From an uncultured Oscillospiraceae bacterium (GTDB taxonomy: Bacteria > Bacillota > Clostridia > Oscillospirales > Oscillospiraceae): a stretch of DNA of 64,000 nucleotides. Positions 11,801 to 19,392 of the stretch are shown in pieces. The position numbers were made by a program, and so were the translations under genes. The stretch is taken from positions 1-64,000 of the forward strand of contig CANRLF010000004.1 in NCBI GenBank assembly GCA_947631395.1, given 5' to 3'. Below the pieces are notes generated by a model, which was not told the origin of the DNA, searched no databases, and worked only from the letters and a program-made list of their open reading frames with translations. Position 1 is the stretch's first letter; every line of letters begins with the position of its first letter.

Positions 11801-14800
11801 ACGACAGCCGTGACGCCGTGGGCATCACGGAGTCCGGGTACTTCGTCGTGTCGTCGGATACGACGACTACGTTTGACAGCATAACCGAGACTAAAATGGA
11901 TATGACTACCGCCGATAGCTTAGGCAAGAGGATCAAGGATATGCTGGGCGGCGACTCGGTGGCGGTCCAAGTTTACGAGCTGCATAACGGCAAGATCGAA
12001 AACCAGGAGTGGGATGTAAACGGCGAGACCTTCACCGTCAATCCGGCGTACGGTAAGGCGGTGGAGTATGGCGATTCCACCACCACCATGGGCGCAAGCG
12101 CGACAGAGGCGTACGAGATACGCACGGTGGCGCAGTTGCAGAATATGGCCACAGCGGAAAATACCAAGTTCTTCAAGCAGACGCATGACATCGTGTTTGA
12201 CAGTACCACGGCGGGAAGCTATACCTCCGTTAAGGACTTCAAGGGTCATTTTGACGGCGGGTCCTATCGGATACTCGACACCACGAAGCCGGTGTTTGAT
12301 ACGCTGAACGGCGCGACGGTGGATAACGTGATCGTCTACGCGCCGGAGGGGTACACAAGCAAGACCATTTCCGGCAACGGCGGATTGGCCGCGAGCTCCA
12401 GCGGGAAAGTAGAAATAAGCAACACCATCGTGGCCGGGTTCACCATCAGCAGCAGCAGCGGCAACGTGGGCGGAATCGTGGGCGAGGTCACGAGCGGTGA
12501 GCTGACGATCTCAAACAGCGAGGCTACGAATAAGCTGACGGGGACCGGTTCGTCAAGCAATGTGGGCGGACTTGTGGGATACGTCGGCAATGGCGCTACG
12601 CTGAATGTTGTGAAGAGCTACGCAGGAGGGACTATAACGGCGGCCAAGAGCGCGGGCGGACTTGTGGGCGCGGCGGACGATTCCACCAGCAGCACAGCCA
12701 AGGTCACGTATGATAATGTGTATTCATATGTGGATATGACCGCAGTCAGCTCCAGTAACCAGAAGTACGGCATCGGGCCGCAGGTGGACACGGACGCGAA
12801 GGACACCATCGGGTTCTGGGGCGGCGGCGTGAGCAACGTCAACACCGATGACCACAAGCTCCGTAAGGCGCTTCTGAGTCTGGTGGACTGGAGCGAGGAT
12901 CCGGGCAAGACCGCGGCGGCTGAGCATACCTATATCCCAATGACACCGGATGGCGAAGTGAATGGCTTTACCGACCGGCAGAGTCTTGCGACGACGAATA
13001 CATATTATAAGGCGTTCCCGTTCAAGGCGTATGTGAAGGACCAGAACGACGATAACGCGCATTACGGCGACTGGCCGCGTGGGTACGATTACGCCGCCGT
13101 GTTCTACTGGGAGAAGGAGCACATAGCTTCTGTCAACAGTGAAGGCACGCAGGTGGAGAGAGATGAGTATCACTTCTACGCCTACGGCGCGGAGTATATG
13201 GAGGACGGCACAGTCCGTGGCTCTGAGGTAATTGACAATCTTTGCTACGACCACCATGCAAAAGAGCGCGCCGGGATCGTGGATTATGGGTATGGGTATT
13301 TCTATCCGACTCGTGATTTACAGGGCAACTCTACCGGGACGTTCAACATTTCTGTTAATGGTAGCCCAAGTGATTCGAGAAAAGATGTTAATAATGCTTT
13401 TACTGATCCGAGTGCTGACCTTTCAGATATGAAGGATGAGTTGTTTAAGGCGTTTGGCCTGTCCGACAGGGCCGCAAGCTACGTGGTCAAGGTGCTAAAG
13501 GATGAAGGAACGGCCTTTAAAAGAGATGAAAAGTGGACGCTGAGTAACTCTGATAGCGCATCCGGCTTCCGCAAGGAGTTCAGCAGTGGACTTCAAATGA
13601 TGGTCCATCCGGCCTTTGGCGCGGGCATTTACAGTTCTGACTTTGTGCTGGGTGATAACGATCATAATCTCGAGCTGACCACGCCATCCCAGGCCAGAAC
13701 GGTGCAGCAGTTCAAGAATATCCTGCTAAATAACGATCAGACGAACCTTGACTATGTCGCGATGAGCCACGATATTGACTTTGGCAATGAGACCGCTCCT
13801 TATACTCCGAACAGTATGAAGGGTGCCGGAAACACAGACTATTACTATGGACATCTTAGAGCAAAGTTGTTCAACGGCAACGGTTACAGAATCATTGACA
13901 TAAAGATCGAGGGCGATGACGCAACAAAGGGTGCGTCGCTGTTCACGGGCATCGAAAGCGGTGCAGAAATTGAAAATCTAATCATCTACTCACCGGATGG
14001 TACCGGGACAATTACGGCTACAAGCGGCCCTGCCGCCGGGTTTGTCGCAAATTGCCGAGGCTATAGCAGTGGTGAAAAGACCAATAGAAAGTTGACGCTT
14101 ACAAACTGCGTAATCTCCGGTTACACCATCAAGGGGACAACAGAAGTAGGAGGCTTGGTCGGTAAAGGTGCTGATACAAGCAGTCAAGTAACAATTACCA
14201 ATTGCCAGGCTTGGGTCACTTTGGACGGAAGCACAAGCGCAACCGCGATAGGCGGACTCGTGGGCAGTCTGAAGGGCAACATCACTGATTCCTACTCCGG
14301 CGGCAGTATTATCAACACAAAGACGGATTCAAAGGTCGGAGGAATCTTTGGTAATGGCAATGGTGGTACTAAAGCAGAGAGTTGCTACACCTACATGGAT
14401 CTGACCGGGACCGACGCGAGTGACGTAAACGTGTATCCCATCGGCTATAATGGCACCATCACTAACTGCGTCTACGCGAATGATGATGACTTCTACACCG
14501 GGACTGCTAACAAGAGTCAGGCGACGGGGAAGAAGTTCAGCGAGATGGTCGAGGACGCCAAGTCGGCGCAGAAGGCGGAGAATACCTACTGGCCGGAGGA
14601 GAAGACGGACTACTACGGTTACGTGGCCAACGAGATGGGCGAGTATCCGCTCCGGGCCGTGGCGTCCTATGAGCAGGACGGCAGGACGATCTACGTCCAC
14701 TACGGCGACTGGCCGTACAACGTCAGGGCGGCGGGTATCGCGGCCTGGGAGAAGGTCGGCGGCGGCTACAAGGTGCAGATCGTGGGCGCGGACTTCAACG

Positions 14801-17028
14801 GGAATAAGCTGTATACGTCGACCGGGGATCTCTACGGGGAGAAATTCTGCGAGGAGCACCATGTCGACACGAACGGCACCATCACGGAGGAGGTCATCGA
14901 CGACAGCGGTTACGCGGTGTTCAGCACTAACAGCGCGCTGACGGTGACGGCAACGGGCCTTACGACGGAGGTCAGCAGCGCAGGCGACAAGGACGGCGTG
15001 ATCAAGGCTATCAACGAGGCCCTGGGCGGACTGTGCCTGAGCGGCGAGACGAAGGTGTATTCCAACGAGAACACCGCCGGGCTGGTCAGCAGTACAGCCA
15101 CGGTGAGCGGCACCGCGGGCTCGGGCGTGAAATTGTACTACAACCCGGGTATGTCGGGCGTGTCGTATGAGGCGTTTGGTACCGAGGCTAATCCGGTGCC
15201 GATCCGGACGGTGAGGCAGTTGGATAATATTCCGGACAGCGGCACCAGTGGAAAACACTTTGAGCAGACGCATGATCTGTACGGTGATCCCACCGGTGGG
15301 ACGAAGTATACAAGTTACACCGGTGCGGTAGACTTCGCCGGCACGTATGACGGGCAGAGCTATAAGATCCTTGAGCTGGACATTGTGAGTACTGACAGTA
15401 ACGCAAACGTGGGTCTCTTCGCAAGTTCTAAGGCGGGTAAGTTCAATAATATCATCCTTTACTCGCCCAGCAGGGATGTGGAGATCTCCGGAACCGGTAT
15501 TAAGAATAGCGATAATAACCAAAATTGCCTCGGGGTTGGCGGCCTGATTGGAAAGAACCTTAGCCATAATACGTTGGTACAAAACTGCGTGGTGGCAGGG
15601 TACAGCATCAAGGGAAACCAGTACGTGGGCGGACTTATCGGCTACACGTACTGGAGCGCCGAAATCAAGAACAGCGCGGCCGTGAATGTGATAAGTAGCA
15701 ATAGTAGCTCGTTGAATGTCAGCGCCGGCGGTTTGGTGGGTTACAACGCCGATGGATTGACGATCACCAACTGCTACGCCGGCGGGAGCGTCACGGGGAC
15801 GGTATCGGATGCGGGAGGCCTTGTGGGTTATAATAATCCCACTCGCAACATTAAGTTGGACATGAAGAACTGCTTCAGTTACGTTGATCTCACTGGCGTG
15901 ACGGGTACGGTTCAACCTCTTGTCAACAATAAAGATAGTAGTAGCACCTACTACGCGTCTGATAACATATACTACCTCGACGGTGTTGTGGACACCACTA
16001 AGGTGACACCCGGTACAGATCAGGGCACGGCCAAGAGCTACGGAGATCTGAAGGATAGCGGTAAGTGGGGTGACTTGTTTGACACCGATAAGACTGTCAC
16101 GCCGACTATCGAGCGCGGTGAGGCCACGAAGAGCTACGTGACAACGGGCAAGGACGCCGGGGATAAGCAGAGCGCCGACGGCTTTACGCCGGTGGAGAAC
16201 CAGACTACCGCTATCGACGGATTCCCGTTCCCGGAGGTGGTGCGTGAGGTCAACGCTGACGGAAGCTACGGAGATTACGTACACTTTGGCATGTGGCCGG
16301 AGGAGAAGGTGATGACGAGCAAGTACCCGTGGGGGAACGGGAAGATAGGGGTGTTCATGGCATTTGACAGTTCATCAAGGTTTAACAATGCCACATCGGA
16401 GGCTGTTGCGTACATGTTTGATGACGATGGCGTTAAACACAGACTGGGAACGAGCAGCAAAGGTACTACGTGTGGATATCTTGGCCTTGTGATTGGAAAT
16501 GTTGACCCAGCAGAGAAAGATGAACTGAAAAGTAAGCTTCAAGTGGTTTACTTCCAGGATGGCGTTACGGAAAGTAGCGGAAGTTTGACAGGTACTATTA
16601 CTTATTGCTATAGTTACAATGGAAATGATAAGATTACGAGTCTACCAAACATAGGTCAGTTCGATGGCTATACGCTATACGCGGTGAGAACCGGCGACAA
16701 CCACATAGCCTCAGATTTGGGGGCAGTTGCTATTGCGTACGACGCGCATGTTCCAAGTTCTGGGAGCACTACCATACCGGCTGATAACGTGGTAGGTTGG
16801 TTTAATCTTACGGACCTTAAAGCCGCTAAAGGCTCAGCCTCCGGTGATCCCGGTATGCCTGAGGGGCCGGGGTTTGAGGGGGCTATGGCTCCCGCGGGGA
16901 CGGAGGCCATTATGCCGGAGAAGTTTAAGCTGCCCGAGCCGGAGAACATCGACGAAAACGGCGACGACGGACATACTCAGGTCGTCGGCGGGAGGATGTC
17001 GGTGGCGAAGGTGAGAAGGGTGAGGTAA
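2866..17028 (+). CDS. Giant type IV prepilin fused to GLUG-repeat adhesin
   Basis: One uninterrupted frame of 4,720 residues. The start is ATG 2866, five bases after GAGGTGA. Residues 1-12 are a basic leader ending in Gly12, followed by FSLIEVVIVVAVISILLAVAV, so prepilin peptidase should cut G12|F13, with the conserved Glu at mature position 5. The rest is extracellular repeats: GLUG-type units (VGGLIG/GGFAG...CY..G) grouped into modules of about 470-820 residues, each closing with H(Y/H)GDW at residues 827, 1349, 2169, 2931, 3399, 3945 and a variant (HFGMW) at 4473. A motif of the form R(S/T)xxQLxN starts each following module (near 1012, 1523, 2444, 3085, 3611, 4113). A Ser/Gly linker and a Thr/Pro linker bracket an extra domain near 1685-1890. 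There is no LPxTG or C-terminal anchor, so anchoring should be by assembly into the pilus. Likely a tip or minor pilin acting as adhesin. Pilin identity is strong; function is inferred. Confidence 0.9.
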   Translation: MNIFKKSNRKRGFSLIEVVIVVAVISILLAVAVPNIIAYYRELKLVELDDNARTIFMAAQNEISAILAADKDGVPDGTDGSCEYPTSTPVAGVTGGSVDFDYLSTDNVADADSLHKIVPAGSIESQLHGNNYVVEYNHETGAVHAVWYWENGTNFDYQKNYTLDPNNADKPHATKDARIKVPVGYYGGGDVDRIAVKQMPIPKLTLINAEELKLDINVLLSGTTGITNSDIKVDVTISDSEGHEKTIITGAGLDTSDANNPKGSLVLDTLKPDKYSKHEINPAGDTLTNIGNKFKDWVAGSDILPGDNITVSVKLYYDGTDRVLIPQVMSVATNSLFANVTADGTAEIAYGRHLQNLHDSGTHTGSGGEYCSGVLANTSITKAKQIRDINFTLTNADEPIKSWASTYGTLNFHPVNNPQLTEYDGDDCEIRNMNAGHYMYGGVFSYIKGGTYKKIVIVNPHIHAEGEVTDVNVNPAGGPALTAGALAGAVDGTVTIENCKVYNDSDPIKDAGTGVDGLFDLGFDLDDLMMYHDGTPINPGDPGWDDIVDNLYVERLRGLPHIGAPASGSNSGGLVGAVLEDGTLTITNSFASVINIGAKNVGGLIGTSSGNVTIEGSYSASYVFGNRNVAGLIGVVENPGSTTTTIRNSYAAGEIVSGYKAGFKGAGLLHYNGEAQATSKPANIDVSNSYAAVRYGGDGVNGQPRRSDETGSTSSVLKIVGYIYGTFKLDPQNYYVQQSGIEYGLDSQGQEIAGTGGEIVDKTAYSDYWTPSACGTKTSQSELATQVSGASWSTDPGTLENTHAYKLLSVTKDLKAYPYPMLNTMAHYGDWLEDAGGDAMMAYIEKYDDGSYGIYAAKASSADGTDATVVKNGLEPDKDKIVIDDFYRIVSPTELTGWKFKLDDDTTEYDLKEDSEHKTIESDGVTYYCYTLENANGWDSKVNYYHKIKFDDHELAFIYNPSFACEAFDVSEFVYPDGGGASEDVHTEMRRSKPEMDGHITIGTLTDTDVFIRSARQLANIQAYTNDTTIGSTAQGWAYDQLANIDFDQYEGTLSGGKTNAQTLMPAKLAAGSYFGHEKEIKNLYIGTATGGAGLFESVGTDGSLNDMRLVNVSVAGDGALATGGLVGILYGTVDNCGIYVESGTGVDVETNYKDTWTVTGSGTNGVGGLIGYISNNAEAISSFAAVQVDGTNVGGTATEPVGGFAGQIVAGGKVDKCYAGGFVEEDPTTSKLAYLADSANVTGGGNVGGFVGSAANGSQFAGINYSTASVCGPAGTVGLFAGSMDKPATGDWAIYAIASAFDSTTKLSTAPRDESDYMGGTAAGTPPKKTVTYNQTGNFPYASGLDEHHGDWIEFDIFGLYYDTVGSTTGYYANGGNVTGLDALASGTPGDKNYATDDGYMFVTVENLGDISIRVGEKSFPMKPVELNPTMEINGKTYKYKYEVPAEALNTPTANYYNAVSINGKMFYANFGVAGEIFDSVTDPNKPMAKSGIKYTTVDAGVTKTEELKDSASTGYTGVVVRSARQLANIGIRSNVGEYDATNTKVYTGEAVAIQEAKISQVLDIDYVKYAEATKYKNAAGDDVSKIPEAVVLDGSNDDANHTPITINGGGYYGNNYEIRNLVPGMVRQITITSGSSVSEALVESGLVGRITKGEIKDVTLINAKVENDAQKAVSASSSSSSGSTGGGSGSGGAGVHILDVSEEINNGNLKTTSYPATTKINLDGGYFTLINKSSSSSIAQSASDDVTWKYNGGEVYSSDSFISFGGKSSEKNSHISFKTSGAATVKVWWVQHEDSHNVLGGLKLYKTKVDASATNTNWTAPSGTVGTEYFTVFDISGSGTYYLGDKDTNGNKIFRVEVYEPAASSVDKNNSTPYSAPTPTPGPTTPIEPGKDKFPDGVDSDKFKARFGALAGAVNPVDKSDPDCVKIENCGVYVEPDSGTDTDAYTTAYNKYSVKNTGTTGFKEDTVGGLIGMATQGTTIEKSYAAVKVAGQFSVGGFAGHLKDVTVSNCYSGGHTEGGIYSTTDYNVTANNKKSGAAGGFVGTIEATDASTLIFNGVCYSTSSASCPADDKNTDEKGTVGNFAGLIKDSTGTWQGFTGANIYGIGTMNGDNRTDEREYLDRTVTMHAEKFTAISAKPYDMDTLVKEKTTKEPMNYPYQTWTGQEMHHGDWPMRYNLVYFELYKEAAGDYEDDYGHKLKNKDIILTGTDIINSEATYIGFYGVFPAAATGSGASGYRVVNTLRVDGYVYKSGYIVVSDADVTTMRLDINSYYADSSQRKAKGKEMTGEEKDNGYYDDKNVQQPTHTTVAQCDKKIDFRKYNIIVDEAGTIKPAEDIIGKFGYVLPDVTLNVAASKDFYMDTQINGQTYLFNPQFPYEAVNVDIEREVSGKWEIDYETIRVKHGINYVVRDENGKETLYPNKDFPNGDIGDPANPNDRAIIVRSALNLAALTRYSREASNGLVKNTIITNKFYQHMDIDYSEYEKNTIYDGNTKNRNPAQEKDAPTDSLGNPKFEYSTGLKDHGQAPAILDGGSYEGFNHEIRNLYLSNDSANNNFVGLFSKLENATVQNLKLKDINVTCDKYNGTIDVGTLAASVSNSTISNVTIDGVTVSLDDDDNGKNEKSEGNLFHGNNAYEAVGGAIGKINDTGIGKTSITNVTVIDPSITVTLETDKSNDKLKVGGVIGSADGNTFSYTSTATGADTRSVNITDSGVYLSKDAGGNLNKEFTKSGISVTGTVTGDYSGGFAGFLGKGVNVTKDYSAIRVEGVTYAGGFAGHIQGSHVEDCYSGGYVEAATGDYSTSEYNVTGETAGGFAGRIQVAYETSATGIGQPMAMYMTGVNYTTSSAKGTEHVGVFAGEATDEAAEALAEKMGGNAPVIYAGGTTSGTKNEEKHVKTGSAIPREDNKSGFDTEPYNASGDFPYKTNQKAHHGDWVDSPLNAAGYWEVEDGLLRLWYIPSDAADTPVELTEEGALGFGHDSRDAVGITESGYFVVSSDTTTTFDSITETKMDMTTADSLGKRIKDMLGGDSVAVQVYELHNGKIENQEWDVNGETFTVNPAYGKAVEYGDSTTTMGASATEAYEIRTVAQLQNMATAENTKFFKQTHDIVFDSTTAGSYTSVKDFKGHFDGGSYRILDTTKPVFDTLNGATVDNVIVYAPEGYTSKTISGNGGLAASSSGKVEISNTIVAGFTISSSSGNVGGIVGEVTSGELTISNSEATNKLTGTGSSSNVGGLVGYVGNGATLNVVKSYAGGTITAAKSAGGLVGAADDSTSSTAKVTYDNVYSYVDMTAVSSSNQKYGIGPQVDTDAKDTIGFWGGGVSNVNTDDHKLRKALLSLVDWSEDPGKTAAAEHTYIPMTPDGEVNGFTDRQSLATTNTYYKAFPFKAYVKDQNDDNAHYGDWPRGYDYAAVFYWEKEHIASVNSEGTQVERDEYHFYAYGAEYMEDGTVRGSEVIDNLCYDHHAKERAGIVDYGYGYFYPTRDLQGNSTGTFNISVNGSPSDSRKDVNNAFTDPSADLSDMKDELFKAFGLSDRAASYVVKVLKDEGTAFKRDEKWTLSNSDSASGFRKEFSSGLQMMVHPAFGAGIYSSDFVLGDNDHNLELTTPSQARTVQQFKNILLNNDQTNLDYVAMSHDIDFGNETAPYTPNSMKGAGNTDYYYGHLRAKLFNGNGYRIIDIKIEGDDATKGASLFTGIESGAEIENLIIYSPDGTGTITATSGPAAGFVANCRGYSSGEKTNRKLTLTNCVISGYTIKGTTEVGGLVGKGADTSSQVTITNCQAWVTLDGSTSATAIGGLVGSLKGNITDSYSGGSIINTKTDSKVGGIFGNGNGGTKAESCYTYMDLTGTDASDVNVYPIGYNGTITNCVYANDDDFYTGTANKSQATGKKFSEMVEDAKSAQKAENTYWPEEKTDYYGYVANEMGEYPLRAVASYEQDGRTIYVHYGDWPYNVRAAGIAAWEKVGGGYKVQIVGADFNGNKLYTSTGDLYGEKFCEEHHVDTNGTITEEVIDDSGYAVFSTNSALTVTATGLTTEVSSAGDKDGVIKAINEALGGLCLSGETKVYSNENTAGLVSSTATVSGTAGSGVKLYYNPGMSGVSYEAFGTEANPVPIRTVRQLDNIPDSGTSGKHFEQTHDLYGDPTGGTKYTSYTGAVDFAGTYDGQSYKILELDIVSTDSNANVGLFASSKAGKFNNIILYSPSRDVEISGTGIKNSDNNQNCLGVGGLIGKNLSHNTLVQNCVVAGYSIKGNQYVGGLIGYTYWSAEIKNSAAVNVISSNSSSLNVSAGGLVGYNADGLTITNCYAGGSVTGTVSDAGGLVGYNNPTRNIKLDMKNCFSYVDLTGVTGTVQPLVNNKDSSSTYYASDNIYYLDGVVDTTKVTPGTDQGTAKSYGDLKDSGKWGDLFDTDKTVTPTIERGEATKSYVTTGKDAGDKQSADGFTPVENQTTAIDGFPFPEVVREVNADGSYGDYVHFGMWPEEKVMTSKYPWGNGKIGVFMAFDSSSRFNNATSEAVAYMFDDDGVKHRLGTSSKGTTCGYLGLVIGNVDPAEKDELKSKLQVVYFQDGVTESSGSLTGTITYCYSYNGNDKITSLPNIGQFDGYTLYAVRTGDNHIASDLGAVAIAYDAHVPSSGSTTIPADNVVGWFNLTDLKAAKGSASGDPGMPEGPGFEGAMAPAGTEAIMPEKFKLPEPENIDENGDDGHTQVVGGRMSVAKVRRVR

Positions 17029-17040
17029 GGGAGAATGGGG

Positions 17041-17795
17041 GGTGCGGAGGAAGTCGATAGCCTCGCTTCCTCAGTCGCCTGCGGGCGACAGCTCCTCCTA
17101 CGAGGAGGAGCCAGAGAGCAAGGTCGCGGCTGGGGCGCGATCGAATTGGGTGGGGGAGGACTTTGGCCTCGACCCTACTGGCCCTGCGGGGCCACCTCCC
17201 CGAACGTCGGGGAGGTTAAGGGGAATGAGGTTGCGGCCTGGGGGCCGCGGATCCCACCTCATCTGGCGCGTGCGCGCCACCTTCCCCGCCGGGGCGGGGA
17301 AGGCTGAAGAGGGTGCGGAGGAAGTCGATAGCCTCGCTTCCTCAGTCGCCTGCGGGCGACAGCTCCTCCTACGAGGAGGAGCCAGACTCCCCTCAGTCAG
17401 CTACGCTGACAGCTCATCTCCGCGCTAAGAGCCGCCCCTTCAGGGCGGTTGCGCTCCGAAACGCGCCTGCGGGCGCAGCCCTCAGAGAGGGGAGCCAGAG
17501 AGCAAGGGGGCGGCTGGGGAGCGATGGAATTGGGTGGGGGGAGGACTTTGGCCTCGACCCTACCGGCCCTGCGGGGCCACCTCCCCGAACGTCGGGGAGG
17601 TTAAGGGGAATGAGGTTGCGGCCTGGGGGCCGCGGATCCCACCTCATCCGGCGCGTGCGCGCCACCTTCCCCGCCGGGGCGGGGAAGGCTTAGGACGGGG
17701 GTAGAAGCCTCTGGCGCTGAGGCGCCAGACTCCCCTCAGTCAGCTGCGCTGACAGCTCCCCTCAGGGAGGGGAGCCGGGGATAACCATCGACATA
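17041..17795. repeat. Intergenic repeat block inside the pilus operon
   Basis: About 750 bp of two interleaved repeat types. Type A (17160-17308 and 17546-17690) matches the family at 1-327. Type B (17041-17114 and 17311-17385) starts GTGCGGAGGAAGTCGATAGC and carries CCTCAGTCGCCTGCGGGCGA and a CTCCTCCTACGAGGAGGAG hairpin. A third unit near 17390-17490 and 17728-17780 has CCCCTCAGTCAGCTGCGCTG and CCCCTCAGGGAGGGG. Every unit is palindromic. The block separates the giant pilin gene from the next pilin-like gene; frames through it are low-complexity and not credible genes. It may limit transcription into the downstream pilin genes. Confidence 0.85.
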
Positions 17796-17815
17796 TCTAA
17801 AAGGAGGTGACGCGC

Positions 17816-18586
17816 GTGAGGCGTGTGGGGAAGAAGATAGGGGGGCGCTCGGGAGCGACGATGCTGTTTGCTATACTTGTCTTTATGCTCTGCGCGCTGA
17901 CGGGCGCGGCGGCGTTGACGGCGGCGGCGGCGAACTCCGGGCGGTATACGCATGTTAAGGAAGAGCAACAGGAGTACCTGTCTATGTCATCGGCGGTGAA
18001 CCTCATGCGCGAGGAGCTGGTGGGCAAGACTGGCAAGACGTTCACGGCTCAGGTAACGAAAACGGAAACAAAGGACGCGTCGGGAAACTTACAGGGAGAT
18101 CCAGATGTAAGCTGGGTAACAGGTTCACCTAAGTATGACGGGGGCTTCAGCGGGCAGCTACTGGATGTTTTTAAGGGGTTTTACCTCAATAAGCTCAGCG
18201 GTGTCATACCAGCAAGTGAAATAAGCAAACTCGGCGCAACAATGTCGCCACCATATGAGCAAGACCTGACATTCACCACCGGGGACGAGGTCATAGACAA
18301 GTACAAGGTCACGGCGAAGTTTGCGGTGGATAAGGATTTTAACATCACGGTGAATTTTTCGCTTACGGACGGTACAAATGAGATCAAGGCTTACGGTACA
18401 GATATGACCATTCGCGCCAATGTGGACGGAATAAACAGCTCCAGCAGAATCACCAAGAAAACGTACGATACCAACGGCGCGGTGGAAAGCACGACCACGG
18501 AAACCACTTACACCATGAAGGTAACGTGGCTGGAAGAGAACACGACGATCTCGGAGAAGGACACGCTTAAGACGGAGGGGGCGTAA
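17816..18586 (+). CDS. PilX-like minor pilin / pilus assembly protein
   Basis: A 256-residue protein with a basic N-terminus (RRVGKKIGGRSGATMLF) and one hydrophobic helix (MLFAILVFMLCALTGAAALTAAAA), then an extracellular region rich in T, K and D. This resembles PilX_N/prepilin-like proteins: after RSG the +5 position is not a clear Glu, so classical prepilin cleavage is uncertain. The start is taken as GTG 17816, 8 nt after AGGAGG (17802-17807); the upstream GTG at 17807 overlaps that site. The stop is 2 bp before the next gene, a prepilin. It is probably a minor pilin that helps initiate pilus assembly. Confidence 0.65.
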   Translation: MRRVGKKIGGRSGATMLFAILVFMLCALTGAAALTAAAANSGRYTHVKEEQQEYLSMSSAVNLMREELVGKTGKTFTAQVTKTETKDASGNLQGDPDVSWVTGSPKYDGGFSGQLLDVFKGFYLNKLSGVIPASEISKLGATMSPPYEQDLTFTTGDEVIDKYKVTAKFAVDKDFNITVNFSLTDGTNEIKAYGTDMTIRANVDGINSSSRITKKTYDTNGAVESTTTETTYTMKVTWLEENTTISEKDTLKTEGA

Positions 18587-18588
18587 CA

Positions 18589-18903
18589 ATGAGGACCGTA
18601 AATAAGCTGCGCTCGCGTCGGGGAGAGACCTTCGTTGAGGTGCTGGTGGCGCTGCTGATCGTGGCGCTGGCGACGATGCTGCTGGCGTCAATGGTCATGG
18701 CCTCCGGGAGCATCGACGCGAACACGAGAGAGCAGGACGAGAAATTCTATGACGCGGTCAGCGCCCTGGAGTCCGGCGATACAACCGCCGGAGGAACGCC
18801 CACAACAGGCAGTGTGACGGTGAATTGGGGCGGCGACGATGTCAAGAAGAATGTGGACATATACGAGCAGGACGGCCTCAAGGCATGGAAGGTGAAACCA
18901 TGA
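18589..18903 (+). CDS. Prepilin-like minor pilin (PilV/GspI type)
   Basis: A 104-residue prepilin. The leader MRTVNKLRSRRG is followed by ETFVEVLVALLIVALATMLL, placing the cleavage after Gly12 with Glu at mature position 5; Glu instead of Phe/Met at +1 is unusual. The short C-terminal part holds a small globular region (VTVNWGGDDVKKNVDIYEQD). Size and motif fit the PilV/GspI-type minor pilins that cap the pilus. The stop overlaps the next gene's start (ATGA at 18900-18903), so the two are translationally coupled. Confidence 0.75.
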   Translation: MRTVNKLRSRRGETFVEVLVALLIVALATMLLASMVMASGSIDANTREQDEKFYDAVSALESGDTTAGGTPTTGSVTVNWGGDDVKKNVDIYEQDGLKAWKVKP

Positions 18904-19388
18904 AAAAGTTGCGATCGAAAGGCGGATTTTCACTGACTGAGGTGCTGATGGCGGTGGCGCTGTTGGCGATACTGGCGGCGGGCTCCGCGGTGGCGTCGGG
19001 AGTGATAATAAGCACGCGAAACGGCATGATCCAGACCGCCGACGCACAGGTAGTGGGCGGCACGGTGATGGAGGCCATCGCCGGAGAGGTGAGATACGGA
19101 CTGAATATGACATCGGATACCGACGGTAATATCACCTTCGACAGCGCGGTATTCGGCCCCGGGACGACATTCAGTTTGAAGGACGGCCGCGTAATCGCCA
19201 CGTCCGGGGCATCTACTTACGATCTCCTTCCGGAAAGCGCGTACAGCGGCCTTAAAATCACCAAGCTGGAGGTCAACAAGCTGGAGGTCAAGAAAGACGG
19301 CACCGACACGGTGAAGATCACCGTGGAGGTCGGGACGACGCTTTGGAGCGACGACGTGACAGTCAAGCCGCTGAACGGGATCAAATAG
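18900..19388 (+). CDS. Prepilin-like minor pilin
   Basis: A 162-residue prepilin starting at ATG 18900 within the stop of the previous gene. The leader MKKLRSKGG is followed by FSLTEVLMAVALLAILAAGS, a textbook class III signal with Glu5 and cleavage after Gly9. The remaining ~130 residues should form a small pilin head, with strand-rich sequence such as KITKLEVNKLEVKKDGTDTVKITVEV. It is the last pilus gene before a terminator-like hairpin at 19393. Which of the small pilins is the major subunit cannot be told from sequence alone. Confidence 0.8.
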   Translation: MKKLRSKGGFSLTEVLMAVALLAILAAGSAVASGVIISTRNGMIQTADAQVVGGTVMEAIAGEVRYGLNMTSDTDGNITFDSAVFGPGTTFSLKDGRVIATSGASTYDLLPESAYSGLKITKLEVNKLEVKKDGTDTVKITVEVGTTLWSDDVTVKPLNGIK

Positions 19389-19392
19389 TTTG

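Noticed and set aside
13300..13440. AT-rich patch in the giant gene as a second inserted domain
   Set aside because: The patch is short, without linkers or recognisable motifs, and could be normal variation among modules.
6349..16284. Several long minus-strand open frames under the giant pilin gene
   Set aside because: They mirror the codon bias of the repeats, contain no start with a ribosome binding site and show no recognisable domain.
16900..17028. Sortase anchor at the end of the giant pilin
   Set aside because: The C-terminus (VVGGRMSVAKVRRVR) has no LPxTG motif or hydrophobic helix. Anchoring is expected through the pilin helix.
17035..17693. Overlapping open frames of 90-128 codons in the repeat block
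   Set aside because: They encode the palindromic repeats in all frames (PAGDSSSYEE-type sequence) and recur wherever the repeats do. No conserved protein is implied.
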